From a virus, in IMG/VR virus record IMGVR_UViG_3300009514_000642, positions 1-47,866 of that record: 47,866 nt of DNA. One strand, given 5' to 3'. Both the position numbers and the translations under genes were made by a program. The notes beneath the pieces are model-generated. The model worked only from the letters and a program-made list of their open reading frames with translations, made no database searches and had not been told where the DNA came from. Positions 33,810-42,037 of this stretch are shown one piece after another. How positions within the stretch are numbered: position 1 is the stretch's first letter; every line of letters begins with the position of its first letter.

Positions 33810-35092
33810 TGAAAATTCTTTACATAGCGCCAGTTCGTGATTTTAGTGGATATGCTAATGCTGCTCGTGGCTATATTCGGGCATTATATCAGGCAGGTGC
33901 CGACATAGCCGTGCGTGCAATTCGTTATGATAAAGCAGATCCGGGTAGTATGTATGAACCAACTGACATAGAAAATAAATTACTGAAGCGTGATTTGAAG
34001 AACATTGATATTGTGATTCAGCATACTACGCCAAACGAGATGCGCCCCATGGATGATAAAGTTAATATCGCCATTGTTGCCTGGGAAACTACTAGAATTC
34101 CACCTTATTGGGTTAATAAACTTAATAAGTTTGATGCCGTGATGACCTTTTGTGATGCCAGCGTTGAGGCGTTTCAGAATTGTGGCGTATATGTTCCCAT
34201 TCATAAAATTCCACATACGTTCGAAATCGCAGATTATGATCTAAATGGTATAGAGCCTATTACAATTCCTAAACTTCCAGATTATTTTAAAGATCGATTT
34301 GTCTTTTTGAACATTAGTCAATTTGCCACCAAAAAAGGTATTGATGTATTATTGCGTGCTTATTATGGAGCATTTCATGGTCAAGAAGACGATGTTCTTT
34401 TGATACTTAAAACCTATATAGGCATGGCCAATAGACAACAAGAACGAGAAAAAATACAACAATATATTGAATCAGTCAAAGCCGGCATGCGTTTGCCAAA
34501 TAATAGCTATCCCCCCGTGATGTTGATTACTAATACTTTAACAGATGAATATATTCAACGACTACATGCTACCTCTGATTGTTATGTATGTAGCTCCAGA
34601 GCGGAAGGTTGGTGTATTCCCGCTTTTGAAGCTTTGGCATATGGTAAAAAATTGGTAACAACTACTTGGGGTGGAATGGGAGAATTTGCTTGTGACGTTG
34701 ACTATTTTGAGGTTCCAGAAGATCAAACAAATATGATTCCTGGTAAATATCGTGTTGGTGAACGAGCCAAATCGAATGTTTTTCCTGTTCAATACTCCAT
34801 CGAGCCACTAGTTGGACAAAATCATGGCGATCCAGAACTTTATACAGCATTAGATAATATTGCAGAGCCTTCTGTGACGTCGATGATGCAGGCAATGAAA
34901 AATGCCAGGGAACAATCCTTGGTTGAAAAGGCGGACTTAATGGAATTTGATTATAGTAAAGTTGGACCAGAGATGTTAAAGATTATCCAATCATACAAGA
35001 TACAAAGAGAAGAAATTAAAAGGGGATTAGCCGAAGACAAGCAATTAGTTGAAGAAGTATTTGGTGAACAAGAGGAGGTTACTGATGTCTGA
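33809..35092 (+). CDS. GT4 family glycosyltransferase
   Basis: The 427-residue GT-B enzyme begins KILYIAPVRDFSGYANAAR, with the glycine loop of the N-terminal lobe. FVFLNISQFATKKGIDVLLRAY marks the start of the C-terminal lobe near residue 164. SSRAEGWCIPAFEALAYGK at about 262-280 is the GT4 donor-binding E-x7-E motif (E266, E274). It is likely to transfer a nucleotide-activated sugar in the glycan pathway; acceptor unknown. The start shares the A of TAATG with the preceding glycosyltransferase stop, and the end overlaps the next by 8 bases. Its C-terminal tail is charged and helical (KQLVEEVFGEQEEV). Confidence 0.85.
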   Translation: MKILYIAPVRDFSGYANAARGYIRALYQAGADIAVRAIRYDKADPGSMYEPTDIENKLLKRDLKNIDIVIQHTTPNEMRPMDDKVNIAIVAWETTRIPPYWVNKLNKFDAVMTFCDASVEAFQNCGVYVPIHKIPHTFEIADYDLNGIEPITIPKLPDYFKDRFVFLNISQFATKKGIDVLLRAYYGAFHGQEDDVLLILKTYIGMANRQQEREKIQQYIESVKAGMRLPNNSYPPVMLITNTLTDEYIQRLHATSDCYVCSSRAEGWCIPAFEALAYGKKLVTTTWGGMGEFACDVDYFEVPEDQTNMIPGKYRVGERAKSNVFPVQYSIEPLVGQNHGDPELYTALDNIAEPSVTSMMQAMKNAREQSLVEKADLMEFDYSKVGPEMLKIIQSYKIQREEIKRGLAEDKQLVEEVFGEQEEVTDV

Positions 35093-36149
35093 TCAACCAC
35101 AAAATCCTTTTAATAATGATCTTCCTAATCAAGTATCAGCTATTATAGACGCAATTGATCATGAACCTCGTATTTGTCAATGTATCCAAGCTTGTAACGA
35201 AGAAGCCTTAATTGAACCCTGCATACTTCAGTTATATGATAAAGTAGACAAGATTCTAGTCATTGAAGGTGCGGTCCAAAATAAGGTAGATGTAGGACAG
35301 GCAACTCCAGACGGTCACTCCCTTGATCGAACAGTAGAAATTATTCAAGATATCAAAGCAAACAAAGATCCTGATAAGAAAATTACCTTCATACGTATTG
35401 ATCGTCCCTGGAGAGATTTAGAGGAACTCAAAAATACCTTCTTTCAATATATGCAAGAGGGTGACTGGATGCTCATTACAGATGCCGATGAATTTATTAT
35501 GCCTGAAGTAATTGATCAATTGCGTGAAGCGATTAGTCTTGAACCTACCGCAAGCGAAATTGTTCCTGAAGCATTCTATCACTTTTGGCGTGACGCATAT
35601 CATATTCGTAAACCAAGTAGTGATTGGGGTCAACAACATCAGCGCTTTATTCGTTTTCAGCCTGGACTTCATTATGTGCATCATCCCGTGGCGCGTGATC
35701 AAAACAATGTTTGTACATATTTTGACCCACGTTATTTGGGGCGTCGATTTGTTTTACCAGGATTTGCTATTTATCATTATTCATACTGTAGAGATAGAGA
35801 AGAAGATGTTGAGGCTAAAAAAGCATTCTATGATAAGGAATTAGGTCAAGAGAAACATGGTGATGTGGGTGCTTATGCACGTGGTGGACAAACAGACGAG
35901 TATCTTAATAAAACAGAAGATCTAAGCACTGTTTTAAAATTTGATCTTGAGCATCCGCCCATTATGAAGGGTCATCCGATAGCCACATTACGTAATCAAT
36001 TTTTAGATCAAATCGATATTGCAGAACAGATTCAACATTTTACAACAGCAGAACCCTATAATTTAAAGCGCGTTCCATTAATTTGGATTTGGGCTAAAGA
36101 ACGCGCCAATGAAGGATATGATAAACTCTTTAACACAATAGGTATATAA
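35085..36149 (+). CDS. Family 2-like GT-A glycosyltransferase
   Basis: The 354-residue protein starts at 35085 behind a strong AGGAGGT, in preference to an ATG 12 codons upstream. CIQACNEEALIEP is the first strand and turn of GT-A folds. DADEF at about residues 142-146 is the metal-binding DxD. HFWRDAYHIRKPS and FPGFAIYHYSY later resemble GT92/GT2-like capsule enzymes. Probably uses a divalent metal and a nucleotide sugar. The first 35 residues (Asn/Gln-rich, polar) precede the fold. The gene overlaps the preceding glycosyltransferase and ends one base before the next ATG. Confidence 0.75.
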   Translation: MSDQPQNPFNNDLPNQVSAIIDAIDHEPRICQCIQACNEEALIEPCILQLYDKVDKILVIEGAVQNKVDVGQATPDGHSLDRTVEIIQDIKANKDPDKKITFIRIDRPWRDLEELKNTFFQYMQEGDWMLITDADEFIMPEVIDQLREAISLEPTASEIVPEAFYHFWRDAYHIRKPSSDWGQQHQRFIRFQPGLHYVHHPVARDQNNVCTYFDPRYLGRRFVLPGFAIYHYSYCRDREEDVEAKKAFYDKELGQEKHGDVGAYARGGQTDEYLNKTEDLSTVLKFDLEHPPIMKGHPIATLRNQFLDQIDIAEQIQHFTTAEPYNLKRVPLIWIWAKERANEGYDKLFNTIGI

Positions 36150-36150
36150 G

Positions 36151-36396
36151 ATGGACGAAGTAAAACTTCCAAATAAACCTAGACGTCATCGTTGGGTTAC
36201 TGAGGCTATTAATGCAGGTGACGAAAAACTGTCAGTTTGGCCATCTCCCGATGAAATTACTAATGAAAAAAAGAGGCAACATTTTCTGGAAACGATTGCC
36301 AAGGTGGGTAATGATCCACGGGTTGTTAATGTTGAAAAACATAGTCATGATATTTACCATGTAGTCTTTTTGTTTTATATAGACCCCAATGCCTGA
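36151..36396 (+). CDS. Unknown 81-aa protein in the glycan operon
   Basis: The 81-residue protein has a basic N-terminus (KPRRHRW) and an acidic middle, then a C-terminal strand-like segment (HDIYHVVFLFYI). No catalytic motif, cysteine pair or membrane helix. It follows the previous stop by one base and overlaps the next gene by 8 bases, so it is embedded between two glycosyltransferases and likely expressed with them. Function unknown. Confidence 0.55.
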   Translation: MDEVKLPNKPRRHRWVTEAINAGDEKLSVWPSPDEITNEKKRQHFLETIAKVGNDPRVVNVEKHSHDIYHVVFLFYIDPNA

Positions 36397-37213
36397 TATT
36401 AGCTTCATCGTTAGTAATTACAATAGTGCTGATTATCTAGATGGGTTATTGGTTAATCTATCCCATCAAAGTCATCAGGAAATTGAGATTATTGTAGTAG
36501 ATAGTAAGTCTACTGACAATAGTTTAGAGATTGTTTATAAACATCAAGAACGAGATAGTCGTATCAAACTGATTGCACAGCCCCAACGCACGCCATACGG
36601 GGTCTCTTGGTTAATTGGCTGGCAAGCTGCTAAAGGAAAAGTGGTAGGAAATTCTAATACAGATGATCGATCGTATCCATGGCGTGCTACCCAAATTATA
36701 TCTACTCAACAACACCATCAATCTAGAGATCAAATGTTAAGATGGAAAAAGTATAGATTTTATTATGGAGGATATGAAACAAGAAGAGATGGCGTTACGG
36801 TTGCTAAGGGACTACCACCACCATATTCTGTAGATGATATGAGACGTTTCTTTCGATGCGGAGTTCATGTGCATTGGGATAATGACCTGCGTGATATCGT
36901 GAATTGGGATGTAATGATGAAGGCTGGCTATGAATATAAATCAGCCTTTGATTATTGGTTGGTGCTTTACTTTATGACTCTAGGTGTAGAGGGGATGCCG
37001 ATTCAAAATTGTTTTAGTATTTACAATCAGAGATCAGATTCTATCGAACAGATGGATAAAGAACGTAATACATTTGAATCTATGCGCGCAATTCAAACCC
37101 TACATCCTGAAGCGCCATCTTTAGTAGACCTTGAAACCAAGACTAAATTTGAGTCGCCAGAGTTTTATAAAAGATATCAACAATTTTTAGTTGATATAGA
37201 AACCCATGTCTAA
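36389..37213 (+). CDS. GT2 family glycosyltransferase
   Basis: The 274-residue protein has a classic family 2 N-terminus: PDISFIVSNYNSADYLDGL, then IEIIVVDSKSTDNSLEIV, and GNSNTDDRSYPWR, where the Asp pair at about residues 93-94 fits the metal/nucleotide site. PYSVDDMRRFFRCGVH lies in the variable acceptor half. It is cytoplasmic; no membrane helix seen. Together with the other transferases it probably builds a multi-sugar glycan. Coupled to both neighbours by 8-base overlaps. Confidence 0.82.
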   Translation: MPDISFIVSNYNSADYLDGLLVNLSHQSHQEIEIIVVDSKSTDNSLEIVYKHQERDSRIKLIAQPQRTPYGVSWLIGWQAAKGKVVGNSNTDDRSYPWRATQIISTQQHHQSRDQMLRWKKYRFYYGGYETRRDGVTVAKGLPPPYSVDDMRRFFRCGVHVHWDNDLRDIVNWDVMMKAGYEYKSAFDYWLVLYFMTLGVEGMPIQNCFSIYNQRSDSIEQMDKERNTFESMRAIQTLHPEAPSLVDLETKTKFESPEFYKRYQQFLVDIETHV

Positions 37214-37916
37214 AAAACTTATTACTTTTTCTTTATGGGGTAATGACCCTAAATATTGTGAAGGTGCGCTTAAAAATATTGAGCTTGCGCGGATATTTTA
37301 TCCCGGTTGGACCTGTCGTTTCTATGTAGCTGCGCCAGATGGTATACAGGCAACGTCGCAATATTATATTGACAAGTTATTTGAATATTGTAGTCTCGGT
37401 TATGAAAATAATGTTGAAGTGGTTATGGTTAATGCACCAGGTGATTGGCGTGGTATGTTTTGGCGTTTCTATCCAGCTAGCGAGGATGATGTAGATGTAT
37501 TTATCTCGCGCGATTGTGATTCTCGTCTAAGTGAACGCGAAGCGCTAGCTGTAGAAGAATGGATGAAGGGTCCAAAACTTATTCATGTTATGCGCGATCA
37601 TCCATACCATACTGCGCCCATTATGGGAGGCATGTGGGGTGCTAAAAATGATGCGCTACCAAATCTACAACAAGAGATTGAAAAATATAAATTTCGTGGT
37701 GATTTTTGGCAAGTCGATCAAGATTTCCTACGAGAAATTGTTTGGCCTGCACATTATCACAAGATATTAGCGCATGATGATTGGAGACGTTTTCCTCTTA
37801 CTGAAATTCAATCCTTTCCAACACCGCGCCAAGGTCTTAGTTTTGTAGGAGAAATCTTAGATGCTAATGATTTACCAATTTACCCTGAACACAATCAAAT
37901 GTTAGAAGCTAGATAA
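37206..37916 (+). CDS. Glycosyltransferase-like protein with DxD motif
   Basis: The 236-residue protein opens KKLITFSLWGNDPKYCEGAL and contains VDVFISRDCDSRLSEREA at about residues 97-114. The RDCDSR is a DxD-type metal site as in GT8/GT32-like sugar transferases. HVMRDHPYHTAPIMGGMWG and WQVDQDFLREIVWP are further motifs usual for such proteins, which often serve capsule or LPS-type synthesis. The GT-A identity is fairly clear; the family is not. It overlaps the previous gene by 8 bases, and TAATG joins it to the GMP reductase-like gene. Confidence 0.7.
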   Translation: MSKKLITFSLWGNDPKYCEGALKNIELARIFYPGWTCRFYVAAPDGIQATSQYYIDKLFEYCSLGYENNVEVVMVNAPGDWRGMFWRFYPASEDDVDVFISRDCDSRLSEREALAVEEWMKGPKLIHVMRDHPYHTAPIMGGMWGAKNDALPNLQQEIEKYKFRGDFWQVDQDFLREIVWPAHYHKILAHDDWRRFPLTEIQSFPTPRQGLSFVGEILDANDLPIYPEHNQMLEAR

Positions 37917-38953
37917 TGTTTATAAGTCCTAAATCATATTATAGTTTTGATGATGTATTGTTAAAGCCACAATATTCAGAAATTGTATCTCGTGCTGACG
38001 TAGACCTTTCAACTCACTTAGGTAAAATGAACCTAGGTCTTCCTATCGTTTCAGCAAATATGGATTCAGTGACCGAGTTTGATATGGCGTTTGCTATGTC
38101 GCGTCATGGTAGGGGTATCGGTATTATGCATCGATTCGCAACAATTGATCAACAAGTGTCTTGGGTGCGACACTGTGGTAGTAATTGTGTCCCAGCTATT
38201 ATCTCAATTGGTTTTGATACCCGCGAGTGGACGCCATTATTACGTCAGGTTTGTGAAGAGATTGATGCTGTATGTATTGATGTTGCGCATGGTGATCATA
38301 AGCGTATGATTAACACCATTACAGCTATTCGAAAAACATATCCTGATCTAGATATTATTGCCGGCAATGTAGCTACGGGTCAAGCAGCATTAAGGCTTGT
38401 AAAGGCTGGGGCTAATGTCATTAAGACGGGTGTAGGCCCTGGGTCTGTTTGCTCTACGCGAATGGTAACGGGTCATGGCATTCCGCAACTAAGCGCCATT
38501 ATGGATGTATATGAAGTATTATCACAAATAAATATACCGACTTATATTATTGCCGACGGTGGTATTCGTTATCCTGGCGATATTGTGAAAGCATTGGCGG
38601 CGGGGGCGGACGCCGTAATGATTGGTTCGCTTTTAGCCGGTACTGACGAAGCAGCAGGGGAAAGGATTGTAGAACATGGAGTGGCTTTTAAAACTTATCG
38701 GGGCATGGCGTCAAGAGAAGCCCAAACCGAAAAACGAAATGGAAGAACCCCGCGTGTTGAAGGAGTCACTGCTAAAGTACCGTATCGTGGTCCTGTGCGT
38801 GATACTCTCAATAATCTTGAAGCTGGTGTGCGTAGTGGCTTTAGTTACAGCGGTGCTAATAATATTGCTGAATTGCGGGCCAATGCTGAATTTATAGTTG
38901 TTACTAGTAACACTCTTAAAGAAAATCAACCCCATCATCCATATAGGTTGTAA
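37916..38953 (+). CDS. GMP reductase/IMP dehydrogenase family enzyme lacking CBS domains
   Basis: The 345-residue (beta/alpha)8 enzyme has the family start SFDDVLLKPQYSEI, SANMDSVTE near 47-55, the catalytic loop GVGPGSVCSTR with Cys179, and ADGGIRYPGDI. The CBS regulatory pair of bacterial IMP dehydrogenase is missing. No RYFQ-type Arg-Tyr pair is visible in the flap. PYRGPVRDTL and RSGFSYSGA resemble GMP reductase, so guaC-like is a better match than guaB. NADP(H)-linked IMP/GMP conversion is expected; it may steer guanine nucleotides toward GDP-sugars or DNA precursors. Its place between glycosyltransferases and a methyltransferase suggests the former, but that is inference. Confidence 0.8.
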   Translation: MFISPKSYYSFDDVLLKPQYSEIVSRADVDLSTHLGKMNLGLPIVSANMDSVTEFDMAFAMSRHGRGIGIMHRFATIDQQVSWVRHCGSNCVPAIISIGFDTREWTPLLRQVCEEIDAVCIDVAHGDHKRMINTITAIRKTYPDLDIIAGNVATGQAALRLVKAGANVIKTGVGPGSVCSTRMVTGHGIPQLSAIMDVYEVLSQINIPTYIIADGGIRYPGDIVKALAAGADAVMIGSLLAGTDEAAGERIVEHGVAFKTYRGMASREAQTEKRNGRTPRVEGVTAKVPYRGPVRDTLNNLEAGVRSGFSYSGANNIAELRANAEFIVVTSNTLKENQPHHPYRL

Positions 38954-38954
38954 A

Positions 38955-39053
38955 ATGAAATCAGAAGATGAAGCGTTTCATAGATTGCGTCGCGTCTTTT
39001 TAAAAGCTCGTAAAAGACTATGTCAATATCTTAATCTTACGGATGAATTATAA
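38955..39053 (+). CDS. Possible 32-residue microprotein coupled to a methyltransferase
   Basis: A 32-codon frame fills exactly the 99-base space between two genes. Its ATG lies one base after the preceding stop and its TAA shares an A with the next ATG. The product is a charged, probably helical peptide (RLRRVFLKARKRL). The exact fit by TAATG supports it being translated, at least as a coupling leader. Confidence 0.5.
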   Translation: MKSEDEAFHRLRRVFLKARKRLCQYLNLTDEL

Positions 39054-39646
39054 TGTCTTTACCTAGTTATTATAAAAATATTCAAGGCTGGTTTGATTTT
39101 GAAGATGTATATGAACTGGCTACTAATCGTATTGAGTCAGATCAGAAAGCAGTATTTGTTGAAGTAGGCTCATGGATGGGTTGCTCTACATGTTATCTAG
39201 CTGAATATATCAGATCTCAAGATAAAGATTCAGACATTAAAGTTTATGCCGTAGATACCTGGCAAGGATCGGTTAATGAACAACAACATTTAGACCTAGT
39301 CGCAGCACATGGAGGAACTATCAAACAGGTCTTCGAAAGCCATATGCAAGATGCTGGTGTTGATCATATTATTACACCTATGGAAATGACCTCATTAGAA
39401 GCAGCAGCACAATTTGTAGATGAATCGATTGACTTTGTTTACATTGATGCCAATCATCGTTATGAAGATGTGTGTGATGATATTAAGGCATGGTTGCCCA
39501 AGGTTAAGGATGGTGGATTGATTGGTGGACACGACTATGCGGAGCCATCTTGTGGAGTACAAGAAGCCGTGATAGATACATTTGGACCTCAACCAAATCA
39601 TCTTAGTATAGGGCGTAATAGTTGGTATCATATTAAAATAGCATGA
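39053..39646 (+). CDS. Class I SAM methyltransferase (Methyltransf_24-like)
   Basis: The 197-residue protein has motif I FVEVGSWMGCST at about 35-46, the acidic strand VYAVDTWQGS at 64-73 and IDFVYIDANHRYEDV at 126-140, followed by GGLIGGHDY. These match the small Methyltransf_24/TylF-type SAM-dependent enzymes found in sugar and secondary-metabolite clusters. The conserved D/H residues could bind metal, as in O-methyltransferases. A likely task is O-methylation of a glycan sugar; substrate unproven. Joined by TAATG to the microprotein frame upstream. Confidence 0.8.
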   Translation: MSLPSYYKNIQGWFDFEDVYELATNRIESDQKAVFVEVGSWMGCSTCYLAEYIRSQDKDSDIKVYAVDTWQGSVNEQQHLDLVAAHGGTIKQVFESHMQDAGVDHIITPMEMTSLEAAAQFVDESIDFVYIDANHRYEDVCDDIKAWLPKVKDGGLIGGHDYAEPSCGVQEAVIDTFGPQPNHLSIGRNSWYHIKIA

Positions 39647-39653
39647 GGAAATG

Positions 39654-39983
39654 ATGAATTTAAGTTTTGACGAATTACGAAAAGCGAATTTGGATCGATT
39701 GCAGTGTTTTCAAGAATTGATAGATGATTGGAATATCGCAGAATGGATGAACGCAGTTGCTGGAGAAACAGGCGAGGCATGCAATCTGGCTAAAAAGCAT
39801 CTACGACAATCACCATTTGATCCTCCCAAGGCAGAACTTGAAAAAGAAATTGCTCATGAACTTGCCGATATTATTACTTATGTTGATTTAGCAGCAGCCC
39901 GTCTTGGTATTGATCTAGGTGAAGCTGTAAGGGCAAAATTTAATCTCATTTCTAAACGTGTAGGATATAAGAAGGAACTATGA
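39654..39983 (+). CDS. MazG-like nucleotide pyrophosphohydrolase
   Basis: The all-helical 109-residue protein has the MazG pattern: AGETGEACN near residues 36-44, then EKEIAHELADIITYVDL near 63-79, providing the E-x-x-E and E-x-x-D metal ligands. Such enzymes hydrolyse (d)NTPs or related alarmone substrates to monophosphates. ATG at 39651 is also possible; AGGA at 39646-39649 favours the second ATG at 39654. In this operon it could tune nucleotide pools with the nearby GMP reductase-like enzyme. Overlaps the next gene by four bases. Confidence 0.8.
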   Translation: MNLSFDELRKANLDRLQCFQELIDDWNIAEWMNAVAGETGEACNLAKKHLRQSPFDPPKAELEKEIAHELADIITYVDLAAARLGIDLGEAVRAKFNLISKRVGYKKEL

Positions 39984-40264
39984 CGAGTTTTACTTTCAAT
40001 AAGCGAGAACCAACCAGCTTCATCAGTTGGGCATATCTTCCAACAAGTCGCTTCTTTGTCACTTGCCTTATAACCGGGACTACAGTCTACTCGTCGCGCT
40101 CTGGGCGTGAAACATTTTCTTTTGCCGCCCGTGGAGTGTACGGAACACATGTCTTGGTAAACAAAAAATATCATATTCGTACACCGTCCGATATCCGCGT
40201 TGAACGTAATGGCGAGACAATTCCGTTGGATCGCTTGGCAAAAATTGTTGGTGTACAATTATGA
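39980..40264 (+). CDS. Unknown 94-aa protein left of the homing endonuclease
   Basis: The 94-residue, beta-rich basic protein (REPTSFISWAYLP, GTTVYSSRSGRETF, HVLVNKKYHIRTP) has no recognised motif. One stretch (40081-40140) is 53% GC by hand count, higher than its surroundings. The stop TGA overlaps the ATG of the GIY-YIG gene (ATGA). Before endonuclease insertion it would have overlapped the downstream glycosyltransferase in the same way. Function unknown. Confidence 0.55.
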   Translation: MTSFTFNKREPTSFISWAYLPTSRFFVTCLITGTTVYSSRSGRETFSFAARGVYGTHVLVNKKYHIRTPSDIRVERNGETIPLDRLAKIVGVQL

Positions 40265-40863
40265 AGTTTGGTGTTTATAGAATTAGAAATCAAGTTAACG
40301 GAAAGTGTTATATAGGCAGTACGTCATCTTGTGGTTTTGATAAACGATTTCGTAAGCATCGCAATGATCTAAAAGCTCAACGTCATCATTCTCGTCATCT
40401 ACAGAATGCCTGGAATAAGTATAATTTTAATACCTTTGTCTTTGAAATTTTACTTTATTGTGATCCAGAGAATTGCCTGCTGTATGAGCAAGTCGCCCTA
40501 GATTGTTTTAAACCAGAATATAATGTTTCACCCACCGCTGGTAGTAGTTTAGGTATCAAACGTTCTGCAAAATCAATAGCTAAGCGACGCGCTAGTATGC
40601 CAGATCAATCAGGTGAGAATAACCCATTCTATGGTAAAAAGCATTCTCAGGAATGGATAGAACAAAATTTAATAGGAGAAAATAATCCTGGCGCGGGATT
40701 ATTTGGCGAATTGAACCCGAATTCAAAACTTACGAATGATCAAAGGCGTGAGATATATCGTCTTGGGAAAATGGGATTATCTCAACGGAAACGTGCCGAG
40801 GCGTTTGGAGTATCTAAATGTCCAATTGCAAGAATCGATAAAGATGATAGGTGGGCGTTATGA
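40261..40863 (+). mobile_element. Free-standing GIY-YIG homing endonuclease gene (coding sequence)
   Basis: The 200-residue protein has GVYRIRN at residues 4-10 and YIGS at 17-20 (the GIY and YIG motifs), the central R/H segment (RFRKHRND), and catalytic Glu near 76 in LYEQVALDCFKPEYN. Downstream lie GENNPFYGKKHS (NUMOD3-like) and a C-terminal helix-turn-helix (about 157-190) for DNA recognition. This matches SegA-type mobile endonucleases of phages. The gene sits between exact TTATGA repeats (40259-40264 and 40858-40863) that preserve ATGA coupling on both sides. Removal of 40261-40859 would restore a normal overlap, so it looks like a recent, seamless insertion. Confidence 0.9.
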
Positions 40864-41774
40864 GGGTGTTGATTACCGGACGAGCTATCCCCACACAATC
40901 TGATCGTTGTACGGGCCAGCAACTTGCTGAAGGTTTTCGACAAGCTGGACACGAGTGTATTTTCTACGGTAATTTTTATGGACATCCTACTCAATTTACG
41001 GGCGCTACAGAAGCACAAGAAGCAGACTTTGACCTTATTGTTGTTACTGAAATGAATGATGGCATGGCGGGGTATGAGGCTCTACTACACCACTTTAGAT
41101 TAAAAAATGTGCCGCGTTTATATTGGGATTTCGATGTCTCGTATCATCCTGATATATCATTTGCGCGAGCAGGCAGAATCGCCTATGATGGTTATCTTGT
41201 GGGCAACAAATATTTTCTAGGTGAAAAAGACTTTGGGCGTTTCAATAAACCAGTGCTTCATCTACCCTATGCATGTTCTCCTCAAATTCATCGTAAGATG
41301 CCTGACATTAAGAAAAAATATCTTTTAGGGTTTGTGGGGTTAATGACCGCAGAGCGTGAAGTTTTAATGCCGTTATTGAAGGGTCCAGATATTTTTATTG
41401 GTGAAGGTATTTTTGGAGATGACCTTATTACTAAGACAAATGAATTCTATATTATGTTTCATCACAATCAAGAAGCATGTAAGGGATTGGTACCAGGACG
41501 TCCATGGGAAACCGTTGGTTGTGGCAGTACTCTTTTAATGGATAAAACAAGTTACGAAGATTTTATAGAATTTTTTCCCAATGACCTTGATAACGTGTTA
41601 GTATACAGTAGTGGTGATGACATTAGGCGTACTATCCAGGGTTGGAGATATGGTGGATTGTCTTCGTTAGAAGACGCAGGTAGATCATTACAAAAATATG
41701 CGTATAATCACCATACCTACAAACATAGAGCTGAAAAGATAATTGAATGGACACAACAAGAAGGGATCATATAA
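40860..41774 (+). CDS. CgeB-like glycosyltransferase
   Basis: The 304-residue GT-B-like protein starts with ATG at 40860 behind AGGTGG; a GTG three codons earlier is less likely. MRVLITGRAIPTQSDRCTGQQLAEGF is its N-terminal Rossmann loop region, seen here in parts as ITGRAIP and GQQLAEGF. LLGFVGLMTAEREVLM opens the second lobe, and PWETVGCGSTLLMD matches the FE-x-x-x-CG-x-x-L motif of the CgeB/spore-coat glycosyltransferase group. It is shorter than classic GT4 enzymes. The last gene of the window has the same C-lobe motif. Role: transfer of a sugar within the operon's glycan. Confidence 0.75.
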   Translation: MRVLITGRAIPTQSDRCTGQQLAEGFRQAGHECIFYGNFYGHPTQFTGATEAQEADFDLIVVTEMNDGMAGYEALLHHFRLKNVPRLYWDFDVSYHPDISFARAGRIAYDGYLVGNKYFLGEKDFGRFNKPVLHLPYACSPQIHRKMPDIKKKYLLGFVGLMTAEREVLMPLLKGPDIFIGEGIFGDDLITKTNEFYIMFHHNQEACKGLVPGRPWETVGCGSTLLMDKTSYEDFIEFFPNDLDNVLVYSSGDDIRRTIQGWRYGGLSSLEDAGRSLQKYAYNHHTYKHRAEKIIEWTQQEGII

Positions 41775-42037
41775 TGACAATTGACAAATACGAAGTAGAG
41801 TTGCGTGAGATGGAAGAACAAGATCCTCCACGTGCCCCATTATATGGTGTTTTATTTCTTGATTATCGTAATCGTTCACGTCGTATTTTATTACATGATC
41901 GTCGTGATGTATTAAATTTAATGAGAGCATTAGAAGATTGGAAATTAAGTAATGGCGCAGTTATGTGTTATTGGGAAGACGAATCTGTATTTGATCATTG
42001 GAAAGAAGGCGAAAAGGCATTAATACAATATGATTAA
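41774..42037 (+). CDS. Unknown 87-aa charged protein
   Basis: The 87-residue protein starts at the TAATG overlap; an in-frame ATG nine codons earlier lies inside the previous gene. It is rich in Asp, Glu and Arg (RNRSRRILLHDRRDV, EDWKLSNG, DHWKEGEK), with tryptophans near the C-terminus. No motif was recognised. It overlaps the intein-bearing aminotransferase gene by eight bases. Confidence 0.55.
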   Translation: MTIDKYEVELREMEEQDPPRAPLYGVLFLDYRNRSRRILLHDRRDVLNLMRALEDWKLSNGAVMCYWEDESVFDHWKEGEKALIQYD

